Shown here: positions 11,330 through 25,344 of the stretch, piece by piece
How positions within the stretch are numbered: position 1 is the stretch's first letter
How the letters are laid out: each line of letters begins with the position of its first letter
Source: Hydrogenophaga sp.
GTDB lineage: Bacteria; Pseudomonadota; Gammaproteobacteria; Burkholderiales; Burkholderiaceae_C
Length of the DNA stretch: 42,515 nt
Direction of reading: 5' to 3'
Assembly: GCA_030696525.1 (NCBI GenBank)
Contig: JAUYSB010000180.1
Coordinates: 1 to 42,515, forward strand
Position numbers and translations under genes: made by a program
Notes under the pieces: generated by a model
The model's input: the letters and a program-made list of their open reading frames with translations, nothing else
Told to the model about the DNA's origin: nothing
Database searches by the model: none

Positions 11330-11866
11330 TCAATCGTCTTCCTGCGGCAGACCGGGAAACAGCACCTCGTTGAAGCCGAACTGGCTGAAATCGCGCACCC
11401 GCATGGGGTAGAGCTTGCCGATCAGGTGATCACACTCGTGTTGTGCGACACGCGCGTGAAAATCGCTCACGGTGCGATCGATCGGCTGGCCGAGTTCGTC
11501 GAAGCCCGTGTAGCGGATGTGGCGCCAGCGCGGCACCACGGCGCGCAGCCCTGGCACCGACAGGCAGCCCTCCCAGTCGCTGACCTCTTCCTCGCCCAGC
11601 GGCGTGATGACAGGGTTGATCAGCACGGTGCGCGGCACCGGCTCGTACTGCGGGTAGCGCGGATTCACCTGTCCGGTGCCAAAAATGACCAACTGCAGGT
11701 CCACACCGATTTGCGGCGCCGCCAGGCCAGCGCCGTTGGCGGCCGCCATGGTGTCCTGCATGTCGGCGATCAGGGCGTGGAGTTCGGGCGTGTCAAACGC
11801 GGTGACGGGCTGGGCAACACGCAGCAGGCGCGGGTCGCCCATTTTCAGGATGGTGTGTACGGCCAT
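11330..11866 (-). CDS. def: Peptide deformylase (likely accessory paralog)
   Basis: [21 protein letters not shown]; all three PDF motifs: [18 protein letters not shown]. Start set at ATG 11866. Confidence 0.94.
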   Translation of the reverse strand: MAVHTILKMGDPRLLRVAQPVTAFDTPELHALIADMQDTMAAANGAGLAAPQIGVDLQLVIFGTGQVNPRYPQYEPVPRTVLINPVITPLGEEEVSDWEGCLSVPGLRAVVPRWRHIRYTGFDELGQPIDRTVSDFHARVAQHECDHLIGKLYPMRVRDFSQFGFNEVLFPGLPQEDD

Positions 11867-11899
11867 GGTCAAGCGCAAGGATGAAAGCTGACAAGAATA

Positions 11900-12127
11900 T
11901 CACCTGGGTCTGCCGAGCACGTGCCGCAGCAGGCGCCACAGGCCGTACAGCGTGGCCAGCGCTGCGAGCACCACCACGCCCACCAGCGCCGACGACGAAC
12001 AGGCCTCGCCCCCGTTGACCACACAGTCCAGCGCCGGCATCAGCCACTGGTTGGCGGCAAACACCAGGCCCCAGAACACCAGGACCATGCCCACGAGGGC
12101 CGCCACCCACCACCAGACTTTGTGCAT
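11900..12127 (-). CDS. Small hypothetical protein with two predicted TM helices (75 aa)
   Basis: MHKVWWWVAALVGMVLVFWGLVFAANQWLMPALDCVVNGGEACSSSALVGVVVLAALATLYGLWRLLRHVLGRPR; sits between ligA and def with short gaps. Confidence 0.65.
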   Translation of the reverse strand: MHKVWWWVAALVGMVLVFWGLVFAANQWLMPALDCVVNGGEACSSSALVGVVVLAALATLYGLWRLLRHVLGRPR

Positions 12128-12156
12128 GACGTGGCTCCCAACGGTTGGCGGGCAGA

Positions 12157-15295
<3,139 letters not shown>

Positions 15296-15306
15296 GTGTC
15301 GGTTCT

Positions 15307-18300
15307 TCAGGAATCCATGAGGCTCGTGGCGGCTTCCATGTCCACCGCCACGATGCGCGAAACGCCCTGCTCCTGCATGGTCACGCCAATCAGTTGCTCG
15401 GCCATTTCCATGGCGATCTTGTTGTGGCTGATGAACAGGAACTGGGTGCCTTTTTTGCTCATGCTGGTCACCAGCTTGGCGTAGCGTTCGGTGTTGGCGT
15501 CGTCCAGCGGCGCGTCCACCTCGTCGAGCAGACAGAAAGGCGCGGGGTTGAGCTGGAAGATAGCGAACACCAGGGCGATGGCGGTCAGCGCCTTCTCGCC
15601 GCCCGAGAGCAGGTGGATGGTCTGGTTCTTCTTGCCCGGCGGCTGCGCCAGCACCTGCACGCCGGCGTCCAGGATTTCCTCGCCGGTCATCACCAGCCTG
15701 GCGTTGCCGCCGCCAAACAGCTCGGGGAACATGCGGCCGAAGTGTTCGTTGACGGTGTTGAAGGTGCTGCCCAGCAGGTCACGCGTTTCGGCGTCGATCT
15801 TCTTGATCGCGTCTTCCAGCGTGTTGATGGCGTCCAGCAAGTCCTTCATCTGGGCGTCGAGGAAGCCCTTGCGTTCGCGCGCGGCGGTCAGTTCGTCCAG
15901 CGCCGCCAGGTTGACCGCGCCCAGGGCGGCGATCTCGCGGTTCACGCGGTCGATTTCGCTTTGCAGCCCGCTCAGGCGCACGCTGTCGGCCGCTATGCTG
16001 GCGGCGACAGCGGCCAGATCGGCGTTGGCCTCGGTCAGCAGTTGGGCGTATTGCTCTATGCCCAGCTGGGCGGCCTGCTCCTTGAGCTGGAATTCGGTGA
16101 TGCGCGCGCGCAGCGGGTCCAGCGCCCGTTCCGTCTGCAGGCGGCGCTCGTCGCTGGCACGCAGTTTGGCGGTCAGGTCGTCGTACTGGCTGCGCTGGGT
16201 GGCCAGCAGTTGTTCGCGCTCCATCTTGGCGTTCAGCGCGTCCTGCAGGCCGCCTTGGGCGGCGGCATCGCTCAGGCGCGACAACTCGTCGCGGGCGCGC
16301 TGGTCTTCGTCGGTCAAGGCCGTGATCTGCTGGCGGGCGGTGTCCACCGCGCGCTCCAGCTCGCCGCGCCGCGCTTGCAGGCTGCGCTGCGAGAAGGTGG
16401 CCTCTTGCGCCTGGCGCTCCAGCGTGCGCAGTTGCTCGCGGGCCTGGCCCAGCTTGCGCTCGGCCTCGATCACCGCGTCGTCGAGCTGGCTGTGGCGCTC
16501 CTGGCTGTCGGCCAGCATCATGTCGAGTTCTTCGAAGCGGGCCTCGGCCGCCACGCGGCGCTCCTGCAGGTCGTCGAGCTGGGCGTCGATCTCGGCCATG
16601 TCGCCCGCGATCTGTTCGCGCCGGGCACGGGCCTGTTCGCTCAATTGCCGCAGCCGCAGCACCTCCACCTGCAATTCATGCACCCGGCCCTGGCCTTCGG
16701 TGGCTTCGCGGCGGGCGCTCACCAGACGCTGGGATGCATCAGCGTAGCCGGCTTCGGCACGCGTGAGAGCGGTGCGGGCTTCGTCCAACAGCAGCACCTG
16801 GGCGCGTTGGCTTTTCTCGAGATTCTCGATTTCCTGCGCGCGCGCCAGCAGGCCGGCCTGCTCCGAATCGGGCGCGTAAAAACCCACGCTGTGGGCGCTG
16901 ACCACGTGGCCGCTGGCCACAAACACCTGTTGGCCTGGCGCCAACTGGCTGCGTTGGGCCAGGGCATCTTCCAGGCTGGGCGCGGTCAGGCAGCCGTGCA
17001 ACCATTCGCCCAGCAAGGCCTGCAGGCCGGCGTCGTTCAACCGCAGCTTGGCCGCCAGCGGTGTGAAGCCGGCCACGCAGGCCTGGGTGGGCGCGGCACC
17101 GCTGGGCGGGCTGTAGAACACCAGTTTGGCCGGCGGCGCATCCTGGCTTTGGTGGCCGAGGAAACCCCGCACCATCTCAAGCCGCGACACTTCAAGCGCG
17201 CCCATGCGTTCGCGCAGCGCGGCCTCCAAAGCGTTTTCCCAGCCGGTTTCAATGTGCAGTTTGCTCCACAGACCGGCCATGCCCTCCAGGCCGTGCTGGG
17301 CCAGCCAGGGCCGCAGTTTGCCGTCGGTCTTGACCTTTTCCTGCAAGGCCTTGAGCGCCTCCAGACGGGCCGACACATCTGCCTGGCGGGCCGTTTCGCT
17401 GTTGAGCACCTGCTGACGCTGGCGGCGTTCGTCGTCCAGCCCGGGCACCTGCTCCTGCAGTTCGTGAAAGCGCGCGTCGGTTTCTTCCTGCACCGCCTGG
17501 GCCTCGTGCCACTGTTCTTCCAGTTGATGCAGCCGTGCATCGTCGGGCGCGGCCAGGGCATTTTTGTCGGTGTTCAGGCGCTCGCGCCGCGTGTTCAGGC
17601 CACGCGACTGTTCTTCGATGCTGCGCTGTTCGGCCGCCAGCACCTGGATCTGCTGCTGCACCTGGGTGACGCTGGCGCGCTGCTCGTTGCTGCGCGCCTG
17701 GGCCTGGCGCAGCGCGTCTTCCAGCGCGGGCAGGCGCTGGGCTTCGTCTTCGAGCTGGGCGGCCAGGATCTCGGCCTGTTCCTCGGCCTGCTCGCCAGTG
17801 GCGGCCAGGTTTTCAATTTCAGCCGTGGCGTCGTCCTGGCGTGCCGCCCACTGGGCCATCTGCTCCTTGAGCTGCACCAGGCGCTGCTCCACCCGCTGCC
17901 GGCCTTCGACCACGTAACGGATTTCGGCTTCGAGTTTGCCCACCTCGGCGCTGGCCTCGTAGAGCTTGCCCTGGGCCTGGTTGACCTGGTCACCGGCCGC
18001 GTAGTGGGCCTGGCGCAGGGTTTCCAGCTCGGCTTCCACGTGGCGCAGGTCGGCCACACGCGATTCCAGCTCGTTGACACCCTTGAGGCCTTCGGCCTGC
18101 ACCCGCGCCAGCTCGGCCTCGGCGTCGCTGCGCTTCAAGAACCACAGCTGCTGCTGGCGCAGCGTCACCTGGGCGTTGAGCTGCTTGTACCGCGCGGCCA
18201 CCTCGGCCTGTTTTTCCAGTTTTTCGAGGTTGGCGTTGAGCTCGCGCAGGATGTCTTCCACCCGCGTGAGGTTCTCGCGCGTGTCGTTCAGGCGGTTGGC

Positions 18301-18840
18301 GGTCTCGCGGCGGCGCTCCTTGTATTTGGAAACGCCAGCGGCCTCTTCGAGGAACAGGCGCAGCTCTTCGGGCTTGCTCTCGATGATGCGGCTGATGGTT
18401 CCCTGGCCAATGATGGCGTAGGCGCGCGGCCCCAGGCCGGTGCCCAGGAACACGTCCTGCACATCGCGGCGGCGCACCGGCTGGTTGTTGATGTAGTAGC
18501 TGCTGGTGCCGTCGCGCGTGAGCACACGCTTGACGGCGATCTCGCCGTACTGGTTCCACTGGCCGCCGGCACGGTGGTCGGCGTTGTCGAACACCAGCTC
18601 CACGCTGGAGCGGCTGGCCGGCTTGCGGTGGTTGGTTCCGTTGAAGATGACGTCCTGCATGGACTCGCCACGCAACTCGGACGCCTTGCTCTCACCCAGC
18701 ACCCAGCGCACCGCGTCCATGATGTTGGACTTGCCGCAACCGTTGGGCCCGACCACCCCCACCAGCTGCCCTGGCAGCATGAAGTTGGTGGGTTCGGCAA
18801 AGGACTTGAAGCCGGAGAGCTTGATGGAATTGAGACGCAC
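15307..18840 (-). CDS. smc: Chromosome segregation protein SMC
   Basis: Start at GTG 18840 (MRLNSIKLSGFKSFAEPTNF); Walker A GPNGCGKSN, hinge, signature LLSGGEKALTAIALVFAIF, Walker B FCLLDEVDAPLDDAN. Confidence 0.96.
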   Translation of the reverse strand: MRLNSIKLSGFKSFAEPTNFMLPGQLVGVVGPNGCGKSNIMDAVRWVLGESKASELRGESMQDVIFNGTNHRKPASRSSVELVFDNADHRAGGQWNQYGEIAVKRVLTRDGTSSYYINNQPVRRRDVQDVFLGTGLGPRAYAIIGQGTISRIIESKPEELRLFLEEAAGVSKYKERRRETANRLNDTRENLTRVEDILRELNANLEKLEKQAEVAARYKQLNAQVTLRQQQLWFLKRSDAEAELARVQAEGLKGVNELESRVADLRHVEAELETLRQAHYAAGDQVNQAQGKLYEASAEVGKLEAEIRYVVEGRQRVEQRLVQLKEQMAQWAARQDDATAEIENLAATGEQAEEQAEILAAQLEDEAQRLPALEDALRQAQARSNEQRASVTQVQQQIQVLAAEQRSIEEQSRGLNTRRERLNTDKNALAAPDDARLHQLEEQWHEAQAVQEETDARFHELQEQVPGLDDERRQRQQVLNSETARQADVSARLEALKALQEKVKTDGKLRPWLAQHGLEGMAGLWSKLHIETGWENALEAALRERMGALEVSRLEMVRGFLGHQSQDAPPAKLVFYSPPSGAAPTQACVAGFTPLAAKLRLNDAGLQALLGEWLHGCLTAPSLEDALAQRSQLAPGQQVFVASGHVVSAHSVGFYAPDSEQAGLLARAQEIENLEKSQRAQVLLLDEARTALTRAEAGYADASQRLVSARREATEGQGRVHELQVEVLRLRQLSEQARARREQIAGDMAEIDAQLDDLQERRVAAEARFEELDMMLADSQERHSQLDDAVIEAERKLGQAREQLRTLERQAQEATFSQRSLQARRGELERAVDTARQQITALTDEDQRARDELSRLSDAAAQGGLQDALNAKMEREQLLATQRSQYDDLTAKLRASDERRLQTERALDPLRARITEFQLKEQAAQLGIEQYAQLLTEANADLAAVAASIAADSVRLSGLQSEIDRVNREIAALGAVNLAALDELTAARERKGFLDAQMKDLLDAINTLEDAIKKIDAETRDLLGSTFNTVNEHFGRMFPELFGGGNARLVMTGEEILDAGVQVLAQPPGKKNQTIHLLSGGEKALTAIALVFAIFQLNPAPFCLLDEVDAPLDDANTERYAKLVTSMSKKGTQFLFISHNKIAMEMAEQLIGVTMQEQGVSRIVAVDMEAATSLMDS

Positions 18841-18971
18841 GCGAAAACCCTGTTGACCCGCCCTGCGGGCCGTACACCTGAAGCAGACCCTTGATTTTGT
18901 TCGATATTTCCCCCCGCCCAGGAGCCGGCACGGATGGAAGTGATGCGAGATGTTAACTGAGCACCTTCCGG

Positions 18972-18977
18972 GATAAT
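18972..18977 (+). promoter_or_regulatory. Candidate -10 element GATAAT for dapC, 8 nt before ATG
   Basis: GATAATCGAGGCCCATGAAC, 18/20 identical to the map start region. Confidence 0.45.
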
Positions 18978-18985
18978 CGAGGCCC

Positions 18986-20227
18986 ATGAACCCCTTGCTG
19001 TCCCACCTGCAGCCCTACCCCTTTGAGCGGCTGCGCCAACTTTTCGCCAAGGTCACGCCCAGCGCGGCCCACCGCCCCATCAGCCTGGGCATTGGCGAGC
19101 CCAAACACGCCACGCCGGCTTTCTTGAAGCAGGCGCTGTGTGATGCCATCAACGACCCGGCCGGCGGCCTGGCCGCCTACCCGGCCACCATAGGCACACC
19201 GGCCCTGCGTGCGTCCATGGCGGGCTGGATGTCGCGCCGCTATGGCTTGCAGGTCGATCCCGCCACCCAGGTGCTGCCGGTCAACGGCTCGCGCGAGGCA
19301 CTGTTTGCCTTCACCCAGGTGGTGGTGGATGCATCAAAGGGCACGGCCGAGGGCCCGCCGCTGGTGGTCTGCCCCAACCCCTTCTACCAAATCTACGAAG
19401 GCGCGGCCCTGCTGGCCGGCGCCCAGCCCTGGTACGCCAACAGCGAGCCGTCGCGCAATTTCGGCATCGATTGGGCAGCGGTTCCGGAATCGGTGTGGGC
19501 GCGCACGCAGCTGCTGTTCGTCTGTTCGCCCGGCAACCCCACCGGCGCGGTGATGCCGTTGGCCGAGTGGAGGCTGCTGTTCGAGCTGAGCGACCGTTTT
19601 GGCTTCGTGATCGCTTCCGACGAGTGCTACAGCGAGATCTACTTCCGCGACGAAGCACCGCTGGGCGGGCTGGAAGCCGCAGCCCAGCTGGGCAGGGGCG
19701 ACTTCAAGAACCTGATGGCCTTCACCAGCCTGTCCAAACGCAGCAACGTGCCCGGCCTGCGCAGCGGTTTTGTGGCCGGTGATGCGGCGCTGATCAAGGC
19801 CTTTGGCCTGTATCGCACCTACCACGGCTGCGCCATGAGCCCGGTGGTGCAGACCGCCAGCATCACCGCCTGGGACGACGAAGACCATGTGGTGGACAAC
19901 CGCCGCCAGTACCGCGAGAAGTTCGCCCGCGTCACGCCCATCCTGGCCGAGGTGCTGGACGTGCGCCTGCCCGATGCCGGTTTTTACCTGTGGGCGGGCG
20001 TGCCCGCACACTTCCACCGGCCCGAATCCGGCCTGAGCGCGGACGAGCTGTTCGCGCGTGATCTGCTGGCTCAATACAATGTGACCGTTCTTCCAGGCAG
20101 CTACCTCGCGCGCACCGCTTTGGGCGTCAATCCGGGCACCGACCGGGTGCGCATGGCCCTGGTGGCCGAGACCGCCGAATGTGTGGAAGCGGCCGAACGC
20201 ATTGCAGCCTTCTGCCGGGCAGCCTGA
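18986..20227 (+). CDS. dapC: Succinyldiaminopimelate transaminase
   Basis: 413 aa class I/II aminotransferase ([22 protein letters not shown]-Lys motif), adjacent to dapD/dapE. Confidence 0.92.
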   Translation: MNPLLSHLQPYPFERLRQLFAKVTPSAAHRPISLGIGEPKHATPAFLKQALCDAINDPAGGLAAYPATIGTPALRASMAGWMSRRYGLQVDPATQVLPVNGSREALFAFTQVVVDASKGTAEGPPLVVCPNPFYQIYEGAALLAGAQPWYANSEPSRNFGIDWAAVPESVWARTQLLFVCSPGNPTGAVMPLAEWRLLFELSDRFGFVIASDECYSEIYFRDEAPLGGLEAAAQLGRGDFKNLMAFTSLSKRSNVPGLRSGFVAGDAALIKAFGLYRTYHGCAMSPVVQTASITAWDDEDHVVDNRRQYREKFARVTPILAEVLDVRLPDAGFYLWAGVPAHFHRPESGLSADELFARDLLAQYNVTVLPGSYLARTALGVNPGTDRVRMALVAETAECVEAAERIAAFCRAA

Positions 20228-20265
20228 ACCCTCGCTCAACTCTCAAACCTCTTCGCTCAACGAAC

Positions 20266-21099
20266 ATGACGCAACAACTTCAGCAGATCATCGACACCGC
20301 CTGGGACAACCGCGCCAGCCTCTCGCCCGCCGCCGCACCCCAAGAGGTGGTGGATGCCGTCGAACAGGTGATCTCGCAACTCAACGTCGGCCAGCTGCGC
20401 GTGGCCACCCGCGAAGCCGTGGGCCAGTGGACCGTGCACCAGTGGATCAAGAAGGCGGTGCTGCTGTCCTTCCGCCTGAACGACAACGCCGTGATGCGCG
20501 CTGGCGACCTGGCCTTTTTCGACAAGGTGAAAACCAAGTTCGCCCACCTGAGCGAAGAAGAGATGAAGGCCACCGGCGTGCGCGTGGTGCCGCCGGCCGT
20601 GGCCCGCCGTGGCAGCTTCATTGCCAAGGGCGCCATCCTCATGCCCAGCTACGTCATCATCGGCGCCTATGTGGACGATGGCACCATGGTCGACTCCTGG
20701 GCCACCGTGGGCAGCTGTGCACAGATTGGCAAGTACGTTCACCTGAGCGGCGGCGTGGGCATTGGCGGCGTGCTGGAGCCGCTGCAGGCCGGCCCCACCA
20801 TCATCGAAGACAACTGCTTCATCGGGGCCCGCTCCGAGGTGGTTGAGGGCGTGGTGATTGAAGAGAACTCGGTGCTGGGCATGGGCGTGTACATCGGCCA
20901 GAGCACCCCCATCTTCAACCGCGACACCGGCGAGACCTTCTATGGCCGCGTGCCCAGCGGCAGCGTGGTCATCAGTGGCAACCTGCCGAAAAAGACCAAG
21001 TCGGGCCAGGACTACAGCACCTACGCCGCCATCATCGTCAAGACGGTGGACGCGCAAACCCGCTCCAAGACCAGCCTGAACGACCTGTTGCGCGACTGA
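20266..21099 (+). CDS. dapD: 2,3,4,5-tetrahydropyridine-2,6-dicarboxylate N-succinyltransferase
   Basis: Start at ATG 20266 ([19 protein letters not shown]); left-handed beta-helix hexapeptide repeats ([35 protein letters not shown]). Confidence 0.96.
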   Translation: MTQQLQQIIDTAWDNRASLSPAAAPQEVVDAVEQVISQLNVGQLRVATREAVGQWTVHQWIKKAVLLSFRLNDNAVMRAGDLAFFDKVKTKFAHLSEEEMKATGVRVVPPAVARRGSFIAKGAILMPSYVIIGAYVDDGTMVDSWATVGSCAQIGKYVHLSGGVGIGGVLEPLQAGPTIIEDNCFIGARSEVVEGVVIEENSVLGMGVYIGQSTPIFNRDTGETFYGRVPSGSVVISGNLPKKTKSGQDYSTYAAIIVKTVDAQTRSKTSLNDLLRD

Positions 21100-21109
21100 T
21101 TGCTTGGCC

Positions 21110-21199
21110 ATGACGAATGACTTCGCTTCGCGTCAATGACGAATGAATCGAGTGGTCCTTCATTTGTCATGGCAGGCGCAGCCGCTGGTCATTCGTCAT
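21110..21199. repeat. Cluster of two direct and two inverted copies of an 11-mer ATGACGAATGA
   Basis: ATGACGAATGA at 21110-21120 and 21136-21146; reverse complement TCATTCGTCAT at 21189-21199 (exact) and TCATTTGTCAT at 21160-21170 (one mismatch). Confidence 0.9.
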
Positions 21200-21213
21200 C
21201 GCAGGAGAACCCA

Positions 21214-22383
21214 ATGAGCACCCCCAACGGCACCGGCACCATGGAGCGCATCCTGCGGTTGATGGCGGAGAAAAAAGCGTCCGACATCTACATGTCGGCC
21301 GGCTCGCCGGTGCAGATCAAGATCAACGGCGTCACCCAGCCCATCAATGGCCAGGTGCTGCCGGCCGATGCACCCCGCGCGCTGCTGGCCGAGGTGCTCT
21401 CGGAAGCGCACATGGAAGAACTGGCCCATTCGGGCGAGCTCAACATGGCCCACGCCCTGCCCGGTGTGGGGCGCTTCCGTATCAGCGGCATGCGCCAGCG
21501 CGGCACCTACGCGGTGGTGATCCGCTACATCCAGACCGAGGTGCCCAAGCTCGACGCACTGGGGGTGCCCGAGATCCTGAAAGAGATGATCCTGGCCAAG
21601 CGTGGCCTGGTGCTCATGGTCGGCTCCACCGGCGCCGGCAAAAGCACCACGCTGGCGGCCATGCTGGACCACCGCAACGAGAACATGTCCGGTCACATCC
21701 TGACGGTGGAAGACCCGATGGAGTACCTGTTCCGCAACAAGAAGTCCATCGTCAACCAGCGCGAGGTGGGCACCGACACCGCATCGCTGCACGTGGCCTT
21801 GAAAAACGCACTGCGCCAGGCACCCGACGTGATCATGATCGGCGAGATCCGCGACCGCGAAACCATGTCGGCGGCCATCGCCTACGCGCAGTCGGGCCAC
21901 CTGTGCCTGGCCACGCTGCACGCCAACAACAGCTACCACGCGCTCAACCGCATCCTGAGCTTCTACCCCGTGGAGGTGCGCCCCACCCTGTTGGGCGACC
22001 TCGCGGCCTCGTTGCGCGGCGTCATCTCGCAGCGCCTGCTGCGCACGGTGGACGGCAGCCGCGCGCCCGCGATGGAGGTGATGGTCAACACCAAGCTGGT
22101 GCAGGAGCTGATTGAAAAGGCCGACTTTTCCGGCGTTCGCGAAGCCATGGAAAACTCCATGGCCGAAGGCTCGCAGACCTTCGAGGAAGACCTCGCGCGG
22201 CTCATCACCTCCGGCCGCATCGACCGCAAGGAAGGCCTGGCCTACGCCGACTCGCCCACCAACCTGCTGTGGCGCCTGCAGAACACCTATGCCAAGGGCC
22301 CGCAGTCGGGCGCCGAGCAAGCCAGCGAAGACGCCGCCGCCGGCCCTTCCTTCACCGAGTTTTCGCTCGAAATCAAGCACTGA
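21214..22383 (+). CDS. Type IV pilus retraction ATPase, PilT/PilU family (PilU-like)
   Basis: Start at ATG 21214 (MSTPNGTGTMERILRLMAEKKASDIYMSAG); Walker A GSTGAGKST, ASP box VALKNALRQAPDVIMIGEIRDRETM, ATLHANN. Confidence 0.93.
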   Translation: MSTPNGTGTMERILRLMAEKKASDIYMSAGSPVQIKINGVTQPINGQVLPADAPRALLAEVLSEAHMEELAHSGELNMAHALPGVGRFRISGMRQRGTYAVVIRYIQTEVPKLDALGVPEILKEMILAKRGLVLMVGSTGAGKSTTLAAMLDHRNENMSGHILTVEDPMEYLFRNKKSIVNQREVGTDTASLHVALKNALRQAPDVIMIGEIRDRETMSAAIAYAQSGHLCLATLHANNSYHALNRILSFYPVEVRPTLLGDLAASLRGVISQRLLRTVDGSRAPAMEVMVNTKLVQELIEKADFSGVREAMENSMAEGSQTFEEDLARLITSGRIDRKEGLAYADSPTNLLWRLQNTYAKGPQSGAEQASEDAAAGPSFTEFSLEIKH

Positions 22384-24455
<2,072 letters not shown>

Positions 24456-24677
24456 CTGCGTTTGTGTATGTCTTTGCTGTGGCCCAACCACTTGCCTAGC
24501 CATTGGTGTCATCACCGGCGATGCCGCCGTTCTTCATGTGATGAAAATGCTTTTTTGCAGATATGATCGCGTACATATTTGCGCAACGACCCGCAACGCC
24601 ACACGGACATTCTCCAACCGCGTTTTTGTGTGTAGCTCCGTTGTGCAGCATTTGAAAGTCCAGGGACGGGGGCAAAC

Positions 24678-25001
24678 ATGGCGACACTTTCGGTTCGACG
24701 CGATATCGGGTATGCCGACAAGCTGAGGAAGTACCGTATCTTCGTCAACGATTCGGAGATAGGTCAGCTCGCCGAAGGTGCGGTGTTGCACCAAGACGTC
24801 GGCGAGGGACCACACACCGTCGAAGCAAGAATAGATTGGTGCAGCAGTCGTCCGCTCAAGCTGGATGCCTTGACCAGTGGCCACGTGGTGGTTGTCCGAA
24901 GTTCTCTTCGCGGCTGGCGCGTGGTCCTGGCCTTGTGGTACCTGATTTTCAATAGGCAAGACTACTTGACCCTTGAGCTTCAGTCGCACAGCGGCGTATG
25001 A
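24678..25001 (+). CDS. Small uncharacterised protein, PEGA-like beta-domain plus C-terminal hydrophobic segment
   Basis: 107 aa MATLSVRRDIGYADKLRKYRIFVNDSEIGQLAEGAVLHQDVGEGPHTVEARIDWCSSRPLKL...; resembles a family of short conserved hypothetical proteins as I recall; SD-like purine run before ATG. Confidence 0.75.
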   Translation: MATLSVRRDIGYADKLRKYRIFVNDSEIGQLAEGAVLHQDVGEGPHTVEARIDWCSSRPLKLDALTSGHVVVVRSSLRGWRVVLALWYLIFNRQDYLTLELQSHSGV

Positions 25002-25246
25002 ACCGAAGCAGGCATCGTTTGACGCCCCCGACGAACGAGTGGCGCAGCCCGCAGTCGGCGACACGACCCAGGCTCAAGCAATTGCTGATGTCTGATCAGG
25101 CGCGTGCCGAGTGGGTGTTGCCCACCCGTGGTCTTGCCAACCGTCGCCCGCCACAAGCGCTTGGTTGAGCCGTGTGTCTGCTTGACGTTTGAGCAGTGCT
25201 GACGCAGTCTGTCGGCAGGCGGCCTGAGCATCCCCCGCCCCTGCGG

Positions 25247-25252
25247 CACAAT
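25247..25252 (+). promoter_or_regulatory. Candidate -10 element (CACAAT) for the ABC-F gene
   Basis: CCTGCGGCACAATCGAGG; the 15-mer CCTGCGGCACAATCG recurs on the minus strand at 40863-40849. Confidence 0.4.
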
Positions 25253-25315
25253 CGAGGCTTAACGCGCCGCCCGCTGCGGGCAGTCTGCGCCCCCTTCTCC
25301 GCTTCACGTTTTCGG

Positions 25316-25342
25316 CCGCACCCGGTGTGCGGTCTTGTTTTT
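25316..25342 (+). terminator. Terminator-like hairpin plus T-tract in the 5' leader of the ABC-F gene (possible attenuator)
   Basis: CCGCAC-CCGGT-GTGCGG followed by TCTTGTTTTT, ending 2 nt before the ATG at 25345. Confidence 0.5.
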
Positions 25343-25344
25343 CC

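Noticed and set aside
24534-25064. 176-aa minus-strand ORF opposite the 107-aa protein
   Set aside because: No motif; the plus-strand ORF has an SD-like site and resembles a conserved small-protein family.
25002-25240. Possible tRNA or structured RNA downstream of the small protein (GTGGG-TGTTG-CCCAC hairpin)
   Set aside because: No cloverleaf or T-loop motif seen and no T-tract; insufficient to call an ncRNA.
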